Shown here: positions 1 to 7,266 of the stretch, piece after piece
How the letters are laid out: each line of letters opens with the position of its first letter
Numbering within the stretch: position 1 is the stretch's first letter
From: Euryarchaeota archaeon UBA258
GTDB taxonomy: Archaea > Thermoplasmatota > Poseidoniia > Poseidoniales > Poseidoniaceae
DNA: 9,063 nucleotides
Assembly: GCA_002502605.1 (NCBI GenBank)
Contig: DAPR01000036.1
Span: 1-9,063 of the forward strand
Reading direction: 5' to 3'
Translations under genes and position numbers: made by a program
The notes under the pieces: generated by a model
Seen by the model: the letters and a program-made list of their open reading frames with translations, nothing else
Databases searched by the model: none
What the model was told of the DNA's origin: nothing

Positions 1-1
1 T

Positions 2-88
2 CGACCCCTCAGGGCTACAAAAATCGAAGGGGAATGGCTTGCATTGCACCACCTTGGTTGCGATGAGGAAGGAGGGAAGCAGTCATGA
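2..88 (+). CDS. 3' end of an unidentified upstream protein (partial)
   Basis: The frame starting at base 2 is open from the window edge to a TGA at 86-88, giving 28 residues that end in ...LHHLGCDEEGGKQS. Its stop overlaps the start codon of the isomerase as ATGA (85-88), the usual arrangement of translationally coupled genes. The isomerase ribosome binding site therefore lies inside this coding tail. Another frame is open from base 1 to a TGA at 64-66, but the peptide it gives (ending in IAPPWLR) looks less protein-like and leaves a gap. Too little is visible to name the protein. Confidence 0.45.
   Translation, partial: RPLRATKIEGEWLALHHLGCDEEGGKQS
69..76 (+). promoter_or_regulatory. Shine-Dalgarno for the isomerase gene
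   Basis: AAGGAGGG lies 8 nt before the ATG at 85. It is a strong match to the 3' end of 16S rRNA and fixes that ATG as the start. Confidence 0.8.
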
Positions 89-1179
89 TTCCCGAAGAAA
101 ACACCAGCCTGGTTGACCTTGCTTTAGCGCTTGATCATGAGGGGATGATTGATTTCACTCGAGCCTTTGTTGAGGATCTGCGCAAGGGGTTCAATCACGT
201 CACTCTTGAACAGTTTGAATGGCTTGAATCACTTTGTCGTCAACGATGGGCTGGCGTCCTATGCCTCGGCATGGGTGGCTCTGGCGTGGGGGGGGAGTTC
301 CTTTCAGGCCTAGCACAATTTCAAGGAAAAATGCCCGTTCATGTTCAACGAGATTACTCCGCACCTGCTTGGTGGACGCCCGCTTGGCTTGTGCTTGCAA
401 CATCACACAGTGGCAACACAGAAGAGACCCTTGAAGCGACCGAAACCGTTCTCAAGGCAGGAGCAACAGTGGTGGTTGTTTCAACAGGCGGTGTTCTTGC
501 TGGCCTTCCCGAACTCTATCCCAATTGCCACCTCATCCCATCGGTCGGCGGTCAACCACCTCGAAGTGCATTTGGACACCTGTTCAGCCGACAAATCGTC
601 CTCTTGCGTCATCTAGGCGCGCTCCCAACTCCGCCTGAAGGCGCTGATGAAATGATGCTTCAACGGCTCCAAACCGCCATGGAAGGCTTTGACATTCTTG
701 AAGACCCTGAAGGCGACATTGTTCAACTTGCCATGTGCATGGTGGACCGACCAATCGCCCTCATCGGCCCGACAGAAATGACCCCTGCCCTCAACCGATT
801 CAAGAACCAATTGAATGAAAATGCCGCGAGATTCGCCCGGGTTGGAATCGTCCCGGAGATGAACCACAATGAAAGTGTAGCTTGGGGAGGCATTGGTGAA
901 GATCGAGATTCGGCTGGAATTGAACACGTTGTTCTGTTGCTCACCTGGAAAGGAATGCATCAGCGCGTTCAACAACGAATGGATTGGATGATTGCCCATG
1001 CGGCAACAGATTATGCCTGGAAAATCGAAGGGGAGGGCAAAACTTTGCTTGAATCGATGCTTCACCTCTGCATCTTGACGGACTGGATCTCGTTGGCTCT
1101 CTCATTCCTGCACGGCAAAGATCCTGCGTCAATCGGGCCAATTTCCGCACTCAAGGCACACCTTGATTCAGTCGACTGA
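85..1179 (+). CDS. Bifunctional phosphoglucose/phosphomannose isomerase
   Basis: This 364-residue cytoplasmic enzyme of the archaeal/bacterial PGI-PMI family interconverts glucose-6-P or mannose-6-P with fructose-6-P. It would feed glycolysis/gluconeogenesis and mannose supply for glycans. Visible in the sequence are the SIS-domain phosphate-binding loop GMGGSGVGG (62-70), the second SIS motif SHSGNT (107-112), PRSAFG (159-164), and the family's C-terminal signatures NQLNENAA (E245) and PEMNHNE (H261). In the crystallised family members this Glu and His are the catalytic pair. A terminal ISALKAHL segment (about 353-360) carries the conserved Lys357. The length is slightly above the usual 300-350 residues. 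The ATG at 85 has a strong Shine-Dalgarno and overlaps the upstream stop. The gene ends directly against a convergent gene. The family assignment is firm; the balance between the two activities cannot be read from sequence. Confidence 0.92.
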   Translation: MIPEENTSLVDLALALDHEGMIDFTRAFVEDLRKGFNHVTLEQFEWLESLCRQRWAGVLCLGMGGSGVGGEFLSGLAQFQGKMPVHVQRDYSAPAWWTPAWLVLATSHSGNTEETLEATETVLKAGATVVVVSTGGVLAGLPELYPNCHLIPSVGGQPPRSAFGHLFSRQIVLLRHLGALPTPPEGADEMMLQRLQTAMEGFDILEDPEGDIVQLAMCMVDRPIALIGPTEMTPALNRFKNQLNENAARFARVGIVPEMNHNESVAWGGIGEDRDSAGIEHVVLLLTWKGMHQRVQQRMDWMIAHAATDYAWKIEGEGKTLLESMLHLCILTDWISLALSFLHGKDPASIGPISALKAHLDSVD

Positions 1180-1818
1180 TCAGTACAACGCACCAAGCAC
1201 CAAGCGAGGGTCTGGGTAGTCGATCATAGCCTGTTCACGGTCTGCTCGACGCACGACTCCCGGCAAATCGGGAACGACAGGCTCAACCAATGAAAGTTGA
1301 AAATGGACGTGCGGCTCCCACCCTCCATTTTCGTGCTTTTTTCCCATCGTGGCGATGCGAGCACCGCTTTGAACGCGCTGGCCAGGTGCGAGACCGTCAA
1401 GACTCTCTGTCGAAAGATGGCCATAAAGAGCCCACACTTTGCGCATAGGGTTTGCATCCATCGGCGTTGGCGGCCATGAAAGTTCGTATTCAACGACGAT
1501 GGTTGGCCCGTAGGAACCATCTTCGGAATTGATGCCGAATGAGTGAATGGTCCCCTCGGCAAAAGAATGGACCGGTGTACCTGCTGGCCCGCCAAGATCG
1601 ATGCCGACGTGGAGGTCTCGTTCACCTCCAAACAAAGGCGTGGTGTACATGCCTGGCCGAACTTCATCGTAGCGGCCGATTTGGTAAGTGAAAGGGCAAT
1701 CCCAATCTGCTGGAGGACCTCGTGTGAAATTGAAGACCCAGTACGGTTCATCCAAAATGACAACTGGGGCAAATTCCTTCCGCTCCGTGCCCATGTGCCT
1801 CGTATTGAGCCGTTTCAT
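1180..1818 (-). CDS. M23 (LytM-type) zinc metallopeptidase domain protein
   Basis: All LytM-fold metal and catalytic motifs are present. Counted from the longest possible start (ATG at 1899), they are HVGID (H97, D101), YGHLS (H161) and PHVHF (H197, H199). In LytM the zinc ligands correspond to H97, D101 and H199, and the other two His are catalytic. The stretch from HVGIDLGGPAGTPV through NGGWEPHVHFQ recalls the M23 domain that occurs fused to class-III aminotransferases in bacteria, but here it stands alone. No signal peptide or membrane segment is visible, so it appears cytoplasmic. Archaea of this type have no peptidoglycan, so the substrate is unknown. The start is uncertain. In-frame ATGs on the minus strand lie at 1899, 1872, 1866, 1818 and 1794. 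The first three overlap the divergent gene, so 1818 was chosen (212 residues). The stop TCA at 1180-1182 touches the isomerase stop. Confidence 0.82.
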   Translation of the reverse strand: MKRLNTRHMGTERKEFAPVVILDEPYWVFNFTRGPPADWDCPFTYQIGRYDEVRPGMYTTPLFGGERDLHVGIDLGGPAGTPVHSFAEGTIHSFGINSEDGSYGPTIVVEYELSWPPTPMDANPMRKVWALYGHLSTESLDGLAPGQRVQSGARIATMGKKHENGGWEPHVHFQLSLVEPVVPDLPGVVRRADREQAMIDYPDPRLVLGALY

Positions 1819-1864
1819 TTGATTGTTGGCCGAAGAATCAAAGCCTGAACCTTGATGCTCACCC

Positions 1865-4186
1865 ATGCTCATCACCGTGCTGCTCTTGTTGGCGGTCACG
1901 GCACTTCCCGGTTACGCCCTGAGTAGGGTATTGGATGGGAGTGCAGATCGAATTCGTAGAGCAATGCTCACCCCTTCGCTAGGGCTTTTGCTTGTCTACG
2001 GATTCAGCGGAATATTGTTGTATTCAGATTTGTGGACTTGGGGGTTAATGAGTGCAGGGCTGTTGTTGCTCAACACCGCAGCATTAGCCCATATTCAACG
2101 CAGGGTTGATGAAAAAAGAAAACTCACTCCATGGCAGGCTTTGGAAGCCGCCATGCATGGTGAAGTGATTTCAAAGGAAGAAACTACATTGAGCGAAGAG
2201 GTGACTGCACAACGGTGGTTCCAGTCGAACCGGCAACCGTGGATGTTTGGAATCGGCCTTGTGGCGGCACTAAGTTGCTTGACGCTGCCCTTTTTGCAAG
2301 ATCTTCCGTTTGGTGTTGATTGGATTGGATTTTCGATGTTGAGTGGGCAGATACAAAGCACGGGGGGCATGGCTTTGCCCGGTACCAATGAAGGGTTTTG
2401 GACCTACCCTCCAGCGTTTCCATCGCTTGCTGCATGGCTGCAGATCACCCTTGGATTGTCATCCGGACAAGCCGTGTTCCACCTTGGCCACTACAGCCTT
2501 TTTGCCTTGGTTCTTGGTGTCGGAGGAGCGATGGACCGTCAGGGCGCTGGAGCGCATGGGATGCTTGCCATGGCCTTTGGAGCCGGATTATTTGCCAAAA
2601 CATTTGATTCAGGATACCCCACCGTCGCCAGCCAACTTGGATTAGTTGTGGGTCTTTTGGTCTTGCTACGACCGTCTGCAACCAGAGCAAAGCACCATAC
2701 CCGGGGCTTCGTGTTGGCTTTCCTTTGCGTTGCGTTGATTCATCCTACGGGAGCAATCTACCTTGGGATGCTGATGGCAGCGCATCTTCTCATCGGACTT
2801 CGGTTGGATGAAAAGTACAGCGCAAACGTTCAGAAAATATTGATCACAAGCGCAACTTTACTCACTGGGGCTGCAGCGATTGCCTTGCTCATTCTGGCCC
2901 CTCGAATGCTTGACGCCGCTGTGTTTGCCGAATATGGTTGGCAGGGTGGACGCCCATTAATCACCTACAATTTGCTGCTTTTAACAGGCGGGTTACTCGC
3001 ATCGTGGCGACTGCGCGGGACGGTCGAAGGGATGCTCCTGAGCACTTGGTTTGCAGGATTATGGTTGTTGAGTGGCATTCACCTCATCGAGGGATTAGAA
3101 CAAATCCCGATCCTCTCCCTGCTTTCTTATGTGCTGTATTCAATGGGTTTGCATGCCTTCCACATACCGTTGGCCGCATTGCTTGGCCTCTTGTGGAGCG
3201 ATGCTACGAATTTGACTGCCGTTGATCAAAAAAGAGGCTTCATGGGCATTGGATGGGACCCTCACCTTCACCACAAAATTTCAACAGGACTCATGGCAAG
3301 CGTCATCATTGGAATCATCATTGGTAATTTGCTGTTGATCCAAGTCAGCGAGCATGATGAATTGCGACCCATTGGACAGGGCGATATCGACCTCATGGAA
3401 GCGATTGAAGGGCTACCAGACGGGAGCATTGTGTTCTCCGAAAACGCTCAATGGGGTTATGTTTTGGATGCACCAACCCACATCCAATTCACCAGTTTAC
3501 CAACACTTGGCTTGGTCCAGCTTGAATCCTCGATTCAATCTGAAGCCACCTCTGCTGTGTTTGGAGATCACCATGAGGCGATCAAGGCCCTCAACATCAC
3601 TCATGCTGTGTCTTCCCCGCTCGGCACCGTCGGTTGGTATCTTGCTCGCTCATCGCATTGGTCGATGCTTGTCGAACATCACGGCAGTGCGCTTTGGGCC
3701 TTCGATGGCTCTGGTCAAAGTGAGGTGCATCAGTTTACTTCCTTCGACGAAGATTCGTGCAAGAAGGGGTGCATCACGAGAATCGACCCGTGGGCAGACC
3801 ATCGATTCAGGGATCCGTTCGAACTCGGTAACGATCGACCTTTTCTGATCGAATCAGTGGACACATCACTTTCATTCAAGTTCCAAGAACAAACCATGCC
3901 TGCTGGCCGGTTGTGCATGGTGTTTGAAGCGGTTGGGAACCTCGAAGGGGTTACAATCATGCTTGACCAGCACAATAAAACGTTCAACGACCTCAATTCA
4001 GGCTGGCATTCGGCCTGCATTGAAAACGTAAACTTGAGCGAAGGAACCCAAACACTGGAATTTGTTTGGGATGCTGACAGTTCTTCGAATCGGCGTTGGA
4101 TCAATCCAATCGGGTTCTCCGGCCGCGGTGACGCCCTGCTTGACCGCACTGGGTTGCGCATGCATTGGCTGGAATTCAGGGTCTAA
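1865..4186 (+). CDS. Multi-spanning membrane protein, probable GT-C glycosyltransferase
   Basis: This is a 773-residue protein. The first ~20 residues form a membrane helix, and roughly 12-14 hydrophobic segments follow up to about residue 494 (for example 36-52, 57-77, 127-147, 205-222, 280-312, 325-346, 365-380, 413-440, 474-494). A charged cytosolic-looking stretch spans about 78-125. After the segment at 127-147 comes GVDWIGF (D152), then WTYPPAFP with YPP at 181-183. An acidic residue in the first large loop followed by a YPP motif is typical of GT-C enzymes that use polyprenyl-phosphate sugars. Residues ~495-773 are soluble, probably outside the cell. About 505-613 resembles the small globular domain that follows the membrane part in many GT-C proteins. 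About 615-773 looks beta-rich with four Cys (632, 636, 684, 718). A GT2 enzyme follows 49 nt downstream. Donor and acceptor are unknown. No clear Shine-Dalgarno precedes the ATG. Confidence 0.6.
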   Translation: MLITVLLLLAVTALPGYALSRVLDGSADRIRRAMLTPSLGLLLVYGFSGILLYSDLWTWGLMSAGLLLLNTAALAHIQRRVDEKRKLTPWQALEAAMHGEVISKEETTLSEEVTAQRWFQSNRQPWMFGIGLVAALSCLTLPFLQDLPFGVDWIGFSMLSGQIQSTGGMALPGTNEGFWTYPPAFPSLAAWLQITLGLSSGQAVFHLGHYSLFALVLGVGGAMDRQGAGAHGMLAMAFGAGLFAKTFDSGYPTVASQLGLVVGLLVLLRPSATRAKHHTRGFVLAFLCVALIHPTGAIYLGMLMAAHLLIGLRLDEKYSANVQKILITSATLLTGAAAIALLILAPRMLDAAVFAEYGWQGGRPLITYNLLLLTGGLLASWRLRGTVEGMLLSTWFAGLWLLSGIHLIEGLEQIPILSLLSYVLYSMGLHAFHIPLAALLGLLWSDATNLTAVDQKRGFMGIGWDPHLHHKISTGLMASVIIGIIIGNLLLIQVSEHDELRPIGQGDIDLMEAIEGLPDGSIVFSENAQWGYVLDAPTHIQFTSLPTLGLVQLESSIQSEATSAVFGDHHEAIKALNITHAVSSPLGTVGWYLARSSHWSMLVEHHGSALWAFDGSGQSEVHQFTSFDEDSCKKGCITRIDPWADHRFRDPFELGNDRPFLIESVDTSLSFKFQEQTMPAGRLCMVFEAVGNLEGVTIMLDQHNKTFNDLNSGWHSACIENVNLSEGTQTLEFVWDADSSSNRRWINPIGFSGRGDALLDRTGLRMHWLEFRV

Positions 4187-4206
4187 ACGGGGTTTTGAGC
4201 GAAGCG

Positions 4207-4239
4207 ATGAAAACATCAAAGCGATTCCTCACACCATGA
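4207..4239 (+). other. Possible 10-codon leader ORF before the GT2 gene
   Basis: An ATG at 4207 opens a 10-residue reading frame (MKTSKRFLTP) whose TGA at 4237-4239 overlaps the GT2 start codon at 4236 as ATGA. The GT2 gene has no evident Shine-Dalgarno of its own, so coupling through this mini-ORF is conceivable. It is short enough to be chance. Confidence 0.2.
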
Positions 4240-4973
4240 AGAGCGTCACGGTGCTCCTTCCCACCTTGGACGAGGCCGAGGGAATCGCAGAGGTGGTTCC
4301 GAGGATTCCCATCGAACAACTCCGTGCCTCGGGCTGGATGGTTTCCATTCTTGTTGTCGATGGTGGAAGCGACGATGGTACCATCGAAATCGCGAAACAA
4401 CTCAACTGTAAGACGATGCGTCAACATGGGAGAGGGAAAGGAGTGGCTATGCGCCAGGGATTCTCGGCTTTCTTACAAAGCGGCGATGATGCATTGGTGA
4501 TGTTGGATGCCGATGGAACGTATCATCCAGAGGAAATGATTCGCATGTTGAAGGCTCTAGAAAAAGCTGATGTGGCGGTTGGAGACCGCCTAAAAGGTGC
4601 GATGGACCCCGATGCGATGACCCGTGTCAATTACTTTGGAAACCACTTGTTAACATGGTGTGCTGTTGCTCTTTACGGCGTACCTATGCCTGATTTATGC
4701 ACTGGGTATTGGGCGTTTAACCGACGCTCGATTCAGGCGTTGAAATTGAATTCCATGCGCTTTGAAATCGAGGCTGAGATGTACACTTCATGCGTTTTAG
4801 AACACCTTGAAATTGCCCAGATTCCCATTCGATATTCCAAACGCTTGGGGGAAGCAAAGCTCGGTTCTGTCAAGGACGGTTGGAACATTTTGAGAAAATT
4901 GCTTGTTCGTAGAATTTTCAAAACTCCGCCCCATTCTGTTGAAGGGGAAGGGAATTTGAGCATCGAACAATGA
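4236..4973 (+). CDS. GT2 glycosyltransferase, polyprenyl-phosphate hexose synthase type
   Basis: This 245-residue GT-A fold enzyme is of the dolichyl-phosphate mannose/glucose synthase type. It would transfer a hexose from a nucleotide sugar to a membrane polyprenyl phosphate at the cytosolic face. The beta-strand VTVLLPTLDEAEG opens the protein, VDGGSDDGT (41-49) binds the nucleotide, LDADGT (90-95) contains the metal-binding DXD, and DLCTGYWAF (153-161) and FEIEAEMY (176-183) match the acceptor/catalytic region of this family. No C-terminal membrane helices are present, so it is the soluble single-domain form. The frame is open upstream to 4062, but that part overlaps the membrane protein gene. 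The glycosyltransferase fold begins exactly at the ATG at 4236. The gene lies 49 nt after the GT-C gene on the same strand, which suggests it makes that enzyme's lipid-linked donor. The sugar specificity cannot be told. Confidence 0.85.
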   Translation: MKSVTVLLPTLDEAEGIAEVVPRIPIEQLRASGWMVSILVVDGGSDDGTIEIAKQLNCKTMRQHGRGKGVAMRQGFSAFLQSGDDALVMLDADGTYHPEEMIRMLKALEKADVAVGDRLKGAMDPDAMTRVNYFGNHLLTWCAVALYGVPMPDLCTGYWAFNRRSIQALKLNSMRFEIEAEMYTSCVLEHLEIAQIPIRYSKRLGEAKLGSVKDGWNILRKLLVRRIFKTPPHSVEGEGNLSIEQ

Positions 4974-4993
4974 ACAAGTCTCAAAACAGGCAA

Positions 4994-5001
4994 GAGGGAG
5001 G
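4994..5001 (+). promoter_or_regulatory. Shine-Dalgarno for asd
   Basis: GAGGGAGG ends 7 nt before the ATG at 5009 and fixes that start. It lies in the 35-nt gap after the GT2 stop codon. Confidence 0.75.
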
Positions 5002-5008
5002 CTAAAGC

Positions 5009-6079
5009 ATGGGACGCCACCACACCGCAGTCCTAGGTGCGTCGGGATTGGTTGCTCAACGCATGCAACAACGTCTTGTGAACCATCCATGGTTCCGCCT
5101 CAGCGCCGTGGTCGGGAGCAAACGCACAGCAGGTGCTTCGCTTGACTCAATTCCATGGGGCCTTGAACAGAACAGGCCACAATTGCCTCACCTCAAGGTC
5201 CTTGATGCAGAAGATGACAACCTCATTGCTCACCTCAAGGAAATAGGCATCACCGTTGCTTTTTCTTGTGTACCTGCGGAGGTTGCAGACCCGCTCGAAC
5301 GCAACCTTGCCTTAGCCGGTATTGCTGTGTTTTCTAATTCAAGCGCTTTTCGACGGTGCGATGGTGTCCCGTTGGTGATCTCAGACATCAATCCTCAACA
5401 TCTGGCCGATTTCGGAAGCGATGGGTACGGGTTAGCATGCGCAACAAATTGCACACTGATTCCACTCGCCGTGCCAACAGCTGCACTCCACCATGCCTTT
5501 TCCATAACCAATGTACGGATGAGGAGCGAACAAGCACTTTCAGGCGCAGGCTACGGCTTACTTCAAAGTCAATCTGCACTGGATGGCGATCACCCAAGCG
5601 AAATCCCTGGTGAAGCGGAGAAGACAACTGCTGAACTGCTTCACGTGCTGTCCGCAGGTTTCGAAGTTGAGGTGGAATGCCGCCGTGTGACACGAATGAA
5701 TGGTCATCAGATCTTCGCTCAAGTGACGTTTGCTGAACCAGTGACCCTCAGCGAGGTGAACGCAGCCTTGGACGCTCACAATTTTACTCAAGCCCTCCTT
5801 GATTGCCCAAGTGCGCCACTGCGCTCCATGCAAAGGGTGGCAAGCATCGACCCAGAGGCGCACCTTTGGGGAAATGGAGAACACTTCCTTTCAGACCCAG
5901 ACCCAACTCATGATTTGAAAGCCGGAATGAGTGTGGTCATCGGCCCAGTTCGCATGGTGGATTCGACAACCGTTGAATTTTCAGCCTATTCACACAACAC
6001 AATCCGTGGCGCTGCAGGCGGTACCATGTTGTTGGCAGAGCAGGCCTACATCGAACAAAGGCTCCCGAAACAGCAGTAG
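5009..6079 (+). CDS. asd: Aspartate-semialdehyde dehydrogenase
   Basis: This 356-residue cytoplasmic enzyme reduces aspartyl-4-phosphate to aspartate-4-semialdehyde with NADPH, the branch point to lysine, threonine, methionine and isoleucine. The N-terminal Rossmann motif is GASGLVAQRM (10-19). SNSSAFR (109-115) is the phosphate-binding segment, ATNCTL carries the nucleophile Cys148, ALSGAGY (176-182) follows as in the archaeal/fungal type of the family, and NGHQ supplies the probable base His233. The C-terminal HNTIRGAAGG (329-338) is the typical dimer/cofactor segment. The length fits the archaeal family. A close relative, malonyl-CoA/succinyl-CoA reductase of Sulfolobales, shares these motifs, so that activity cannot be fully excluded. 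Nothing in the neighbourhood suggests a CO2-fixation role. The gene follows the GT2 gene by 35 nt with a good Shine-Dalgarno. Confidence 0.9.
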   Translation: MGRHHTAVLGASGLVAQRMQQRLVNHPWFRLSAVVGSKRTAGASLDSIPWGLEQNRPQLPHLKVLDAEDDNLIAHLKEIGITVAFSCVPAEVADPLERNLALAGIAVFSNSSAFRRCDGVPLVISDINPQHLADFGSDGYGLACATNCTLIPLAVPTAALHHAFSITNVRMRSEQALSGAGYGLLQSQSALDGDHPSEIPGEAEKTTAELLHVLSAGFEVEVECRRVTRMNGHQIFAQVTFAEPVTLSEVNAALDAHNFTQALLDCPSAPLRSMQRVASIDPEAHLWGNGEHFLSDPDPTHDLKAGMSVVIGPVRMVDSTTVEFSAYSHNTIRGAAGGTMLLAEQAYIEQRLPKQQ

Positions 6080-6119
6080 GCATAAATGCGTTCATCACCC
6101 CCACGGAATTGGTGCGAGC

Positions 6120-7220
6120 ATGGGTATTACCGCAATGATTCCGGACATGACCCTTGGTCAACTCAAGAATGAGGCAGATACACGCTGGGGTGAGATCTGG
6201 GACCCTGCCTCAAGCCGCATGACCGTGATGCTCATGTGTCCTCGTAAAGAACGAAAGTTGCTCGAATTGCACGGCGATATGATCGAACATGGACAACCCG
6301 TCTTAACGGTCTTCCACCGCCCTCGTGCTGGAGCACATTTGCTCGAAGATCAAGGCTTTGATCCACGAAGTGCTTCATTTCAATTCGTCGACTTAGCAAC
6401 ACCTGATATGGGCCCTTGGATGCAGCACCTCGTCACCAACGAAGGATGGCTTCGCAGTTCTGTTGAAGTGACTGCTCTGCCTTATTCGGTTGACAATCCA
6501 GCACAACGCGGTTTTGAGACTCAGCGCATCATGTGCTTTCGACACCCCTCGCTCGATGCTCTTGAACGCTACTACCTCCCCTTCCCGCCTCAAAGCATTC
6601 CAGGGAAGTGTTTCGTAAGCCTGCCAAGGCGACAAGCGGCAGAATTGGCCCGTCAGCAGGCAGAAGTGCTCGGAGTTGGACGGTTGGAGAAAAAGCAAAC
6701 CATCAGTCAAGCCACTGCTGAAGAGATGCCAGCACCTGCACCTGCGCCCGTTAAAGAAGAAAGCATGGACGCCATGATGGACGCTTTCTCAACCGACCTT
6801 ATCGCTGGCATAGCCGATGAGGCTGAACCTCATGTTTCGCCCAATGAAGACGGTGAAGTAAACGTTGAGCAAGCACCCCTGCCAACAAGCCCCGCTACGC
6901 CCGAGCACGTTTTCGTACCTCTTCCATCAGGCAGCGCGCCGGAACCAACTGCCTCGCAAGTTGTTGAAACACCAGCACCTGTCATGAGCCCTGAGGAGAA
7001 CAAAGAAAATGTCCCTATGCCGGTGATTGAAGAGGAACCTGGAGAGCAAATGTCGGATATTGAAATCGAATTCAGAGAACTTGTCAACGGCTTACTGGCG
7101 GCTGGCGTGGAACCCAATGAAATGATGGATGATCCACGTTGGGAAGAGATCAACGAACGTGCAACTGCCGTCGGGTTCGAAACATGGCCCGTCTTCCTTC
7201 AGTTGGCGACGATGGAATGA
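6120..7220 (+). CDS. Unrecognised protein with Pro/Ala/Glu-rich linker
   Basis: This is a 366-residue protein of unknown function. Three parts can be seen. Residues 1-195 look globular, with strand-like stretches such as MTVMLMC (34-40), PVLTVFHR (60-67) and GKCFVSLP (162-169), a FETQRIMCFRHPS segment (132-144), and a charged helix at 171-192. Residues ~200-310 are a low-complexity acidic linker rich in Pro, Ala, Glu and Ser that starts with APAPAP. Residues ~311-366 form a compact helical tail with conserved-looking aromatics (PRWEEINERA, FETWPVFLQL). There are no membrane helices, no signal peptide and no metal motif. The frame is open upstream to 5931, but that overlaps asd. ATG 6120 is the first start after asd, and ATG 6135 or 6147 are alternatives. 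No clear Shine-Dalgarno is present. It sits 40 nt after asd and 46 nt before the zinc-ribbon gene. Confidence 0.75.
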   Translation: MGITAMIPDMTLGQLKNEADTRWGEIWDPASSRMTVMLMCPRKERKLLELHGDMIEHGQPVLTVFHRPRAGAHLLEDQGFDPRSASFQFVDLATPDMGPWMQHLVTNEGWLRSSVEVTALPYSVDNPAQRGFETQRIMCFRHPSLDALERYYLPFPPQSIPGKCFVSLPRRQAAELARQQAEVLGVGRLEKKQTISQATAEEMPAPAPAPVKEESMDAMMDAFSTDLIAGIADEAEPHVSPNEDGEVNVEQAPLPTSPATPEHVFVPLPSGSAPEPTASQVVETPAPVMSPEENKENVPMPVIEEEPGEQMSDIEIEFRELVNGLLAAGVEPNEMMDDPRWEEINERATAVGFETWPVFLQLATME

Positions 7221-7254
7221 CAAGATTCAATACCGCTCGACCTGACACCACATT

Positions 7255-7259
7255 GGAGG
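7255..7259 (+). promoter_or_regulatory. Shine-Dalgarno for the zinc-ribbon gene
   Basis: GGAGG lies 7 nt before the ATG at 7267. It supports the 68-residue zinc-ribbon protein as real rather than the longer overlapping frame at 7139-7504. Confidence 0.7.
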
Positions 7260-7266
7260 CACCACC

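Noticed and set aside
19..1034. The 14-mer AAAATCGAAGGGGA occurs near base 20 and again near base 1021.
   Set aside because: Both copies encode KIEGE in coding frames, and a single 14-mer match is not surprising by chance in 9 kb. No further similarity extends around it.
613..1065. A 150-codon open frame on the minus strand inside the isomerase gene.
   Set aside because: It lies wholly antisense to a gene with clear catalytic motifs and its translation shows no family features.
1224..1772. A 182-codon minus-strand frame within the M23 gene.
   Set aside because: It is an out-of-frame shadow; the M23 motifs are all in the other frame.
3354..3848. A 164-codon plus-strand frame inside the membrane protein gene.
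   Set aside because: The GT-C protein continues uninterrupted across it in its own frame, and this frame has no start signal or recognisable domain.
4201..4227. Repeated AAGCGAT and a GATG-AAAA-CATC inverted repeat before the GT2 gene.
   Set aside because: The repeat is only 7 nt and the stem only 4 pairs, too short to separate from chance.
4062..4235. Upstream extension of the GT2 frame.
   Set aside because: It overlaps the end of the membrane protein gene, and the glycosyltransferase fold starts exactly at ATG 4236.
6080..6089. GCATAAATGC as a possible TATA element before the 366-residue protein gene.
   Set aside because: The spacing to a short-leader start is plausible, but the match to an archaeal TATA/BRE consensus is weak and it may be chance.
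5931..6119. Upstream extension of the 366-residue protein into asd.
   Set aside because: It overlaps the conserved C-terminus of asd, and the extension is rich in Trp, Cys and Gln as expected of an out-of-frame read.
6729..6749. Tandem GCACCT repeats.
   Set aside because: They simply encode the APAPAP start of the low-complexity linker and are not an independent repeat element.
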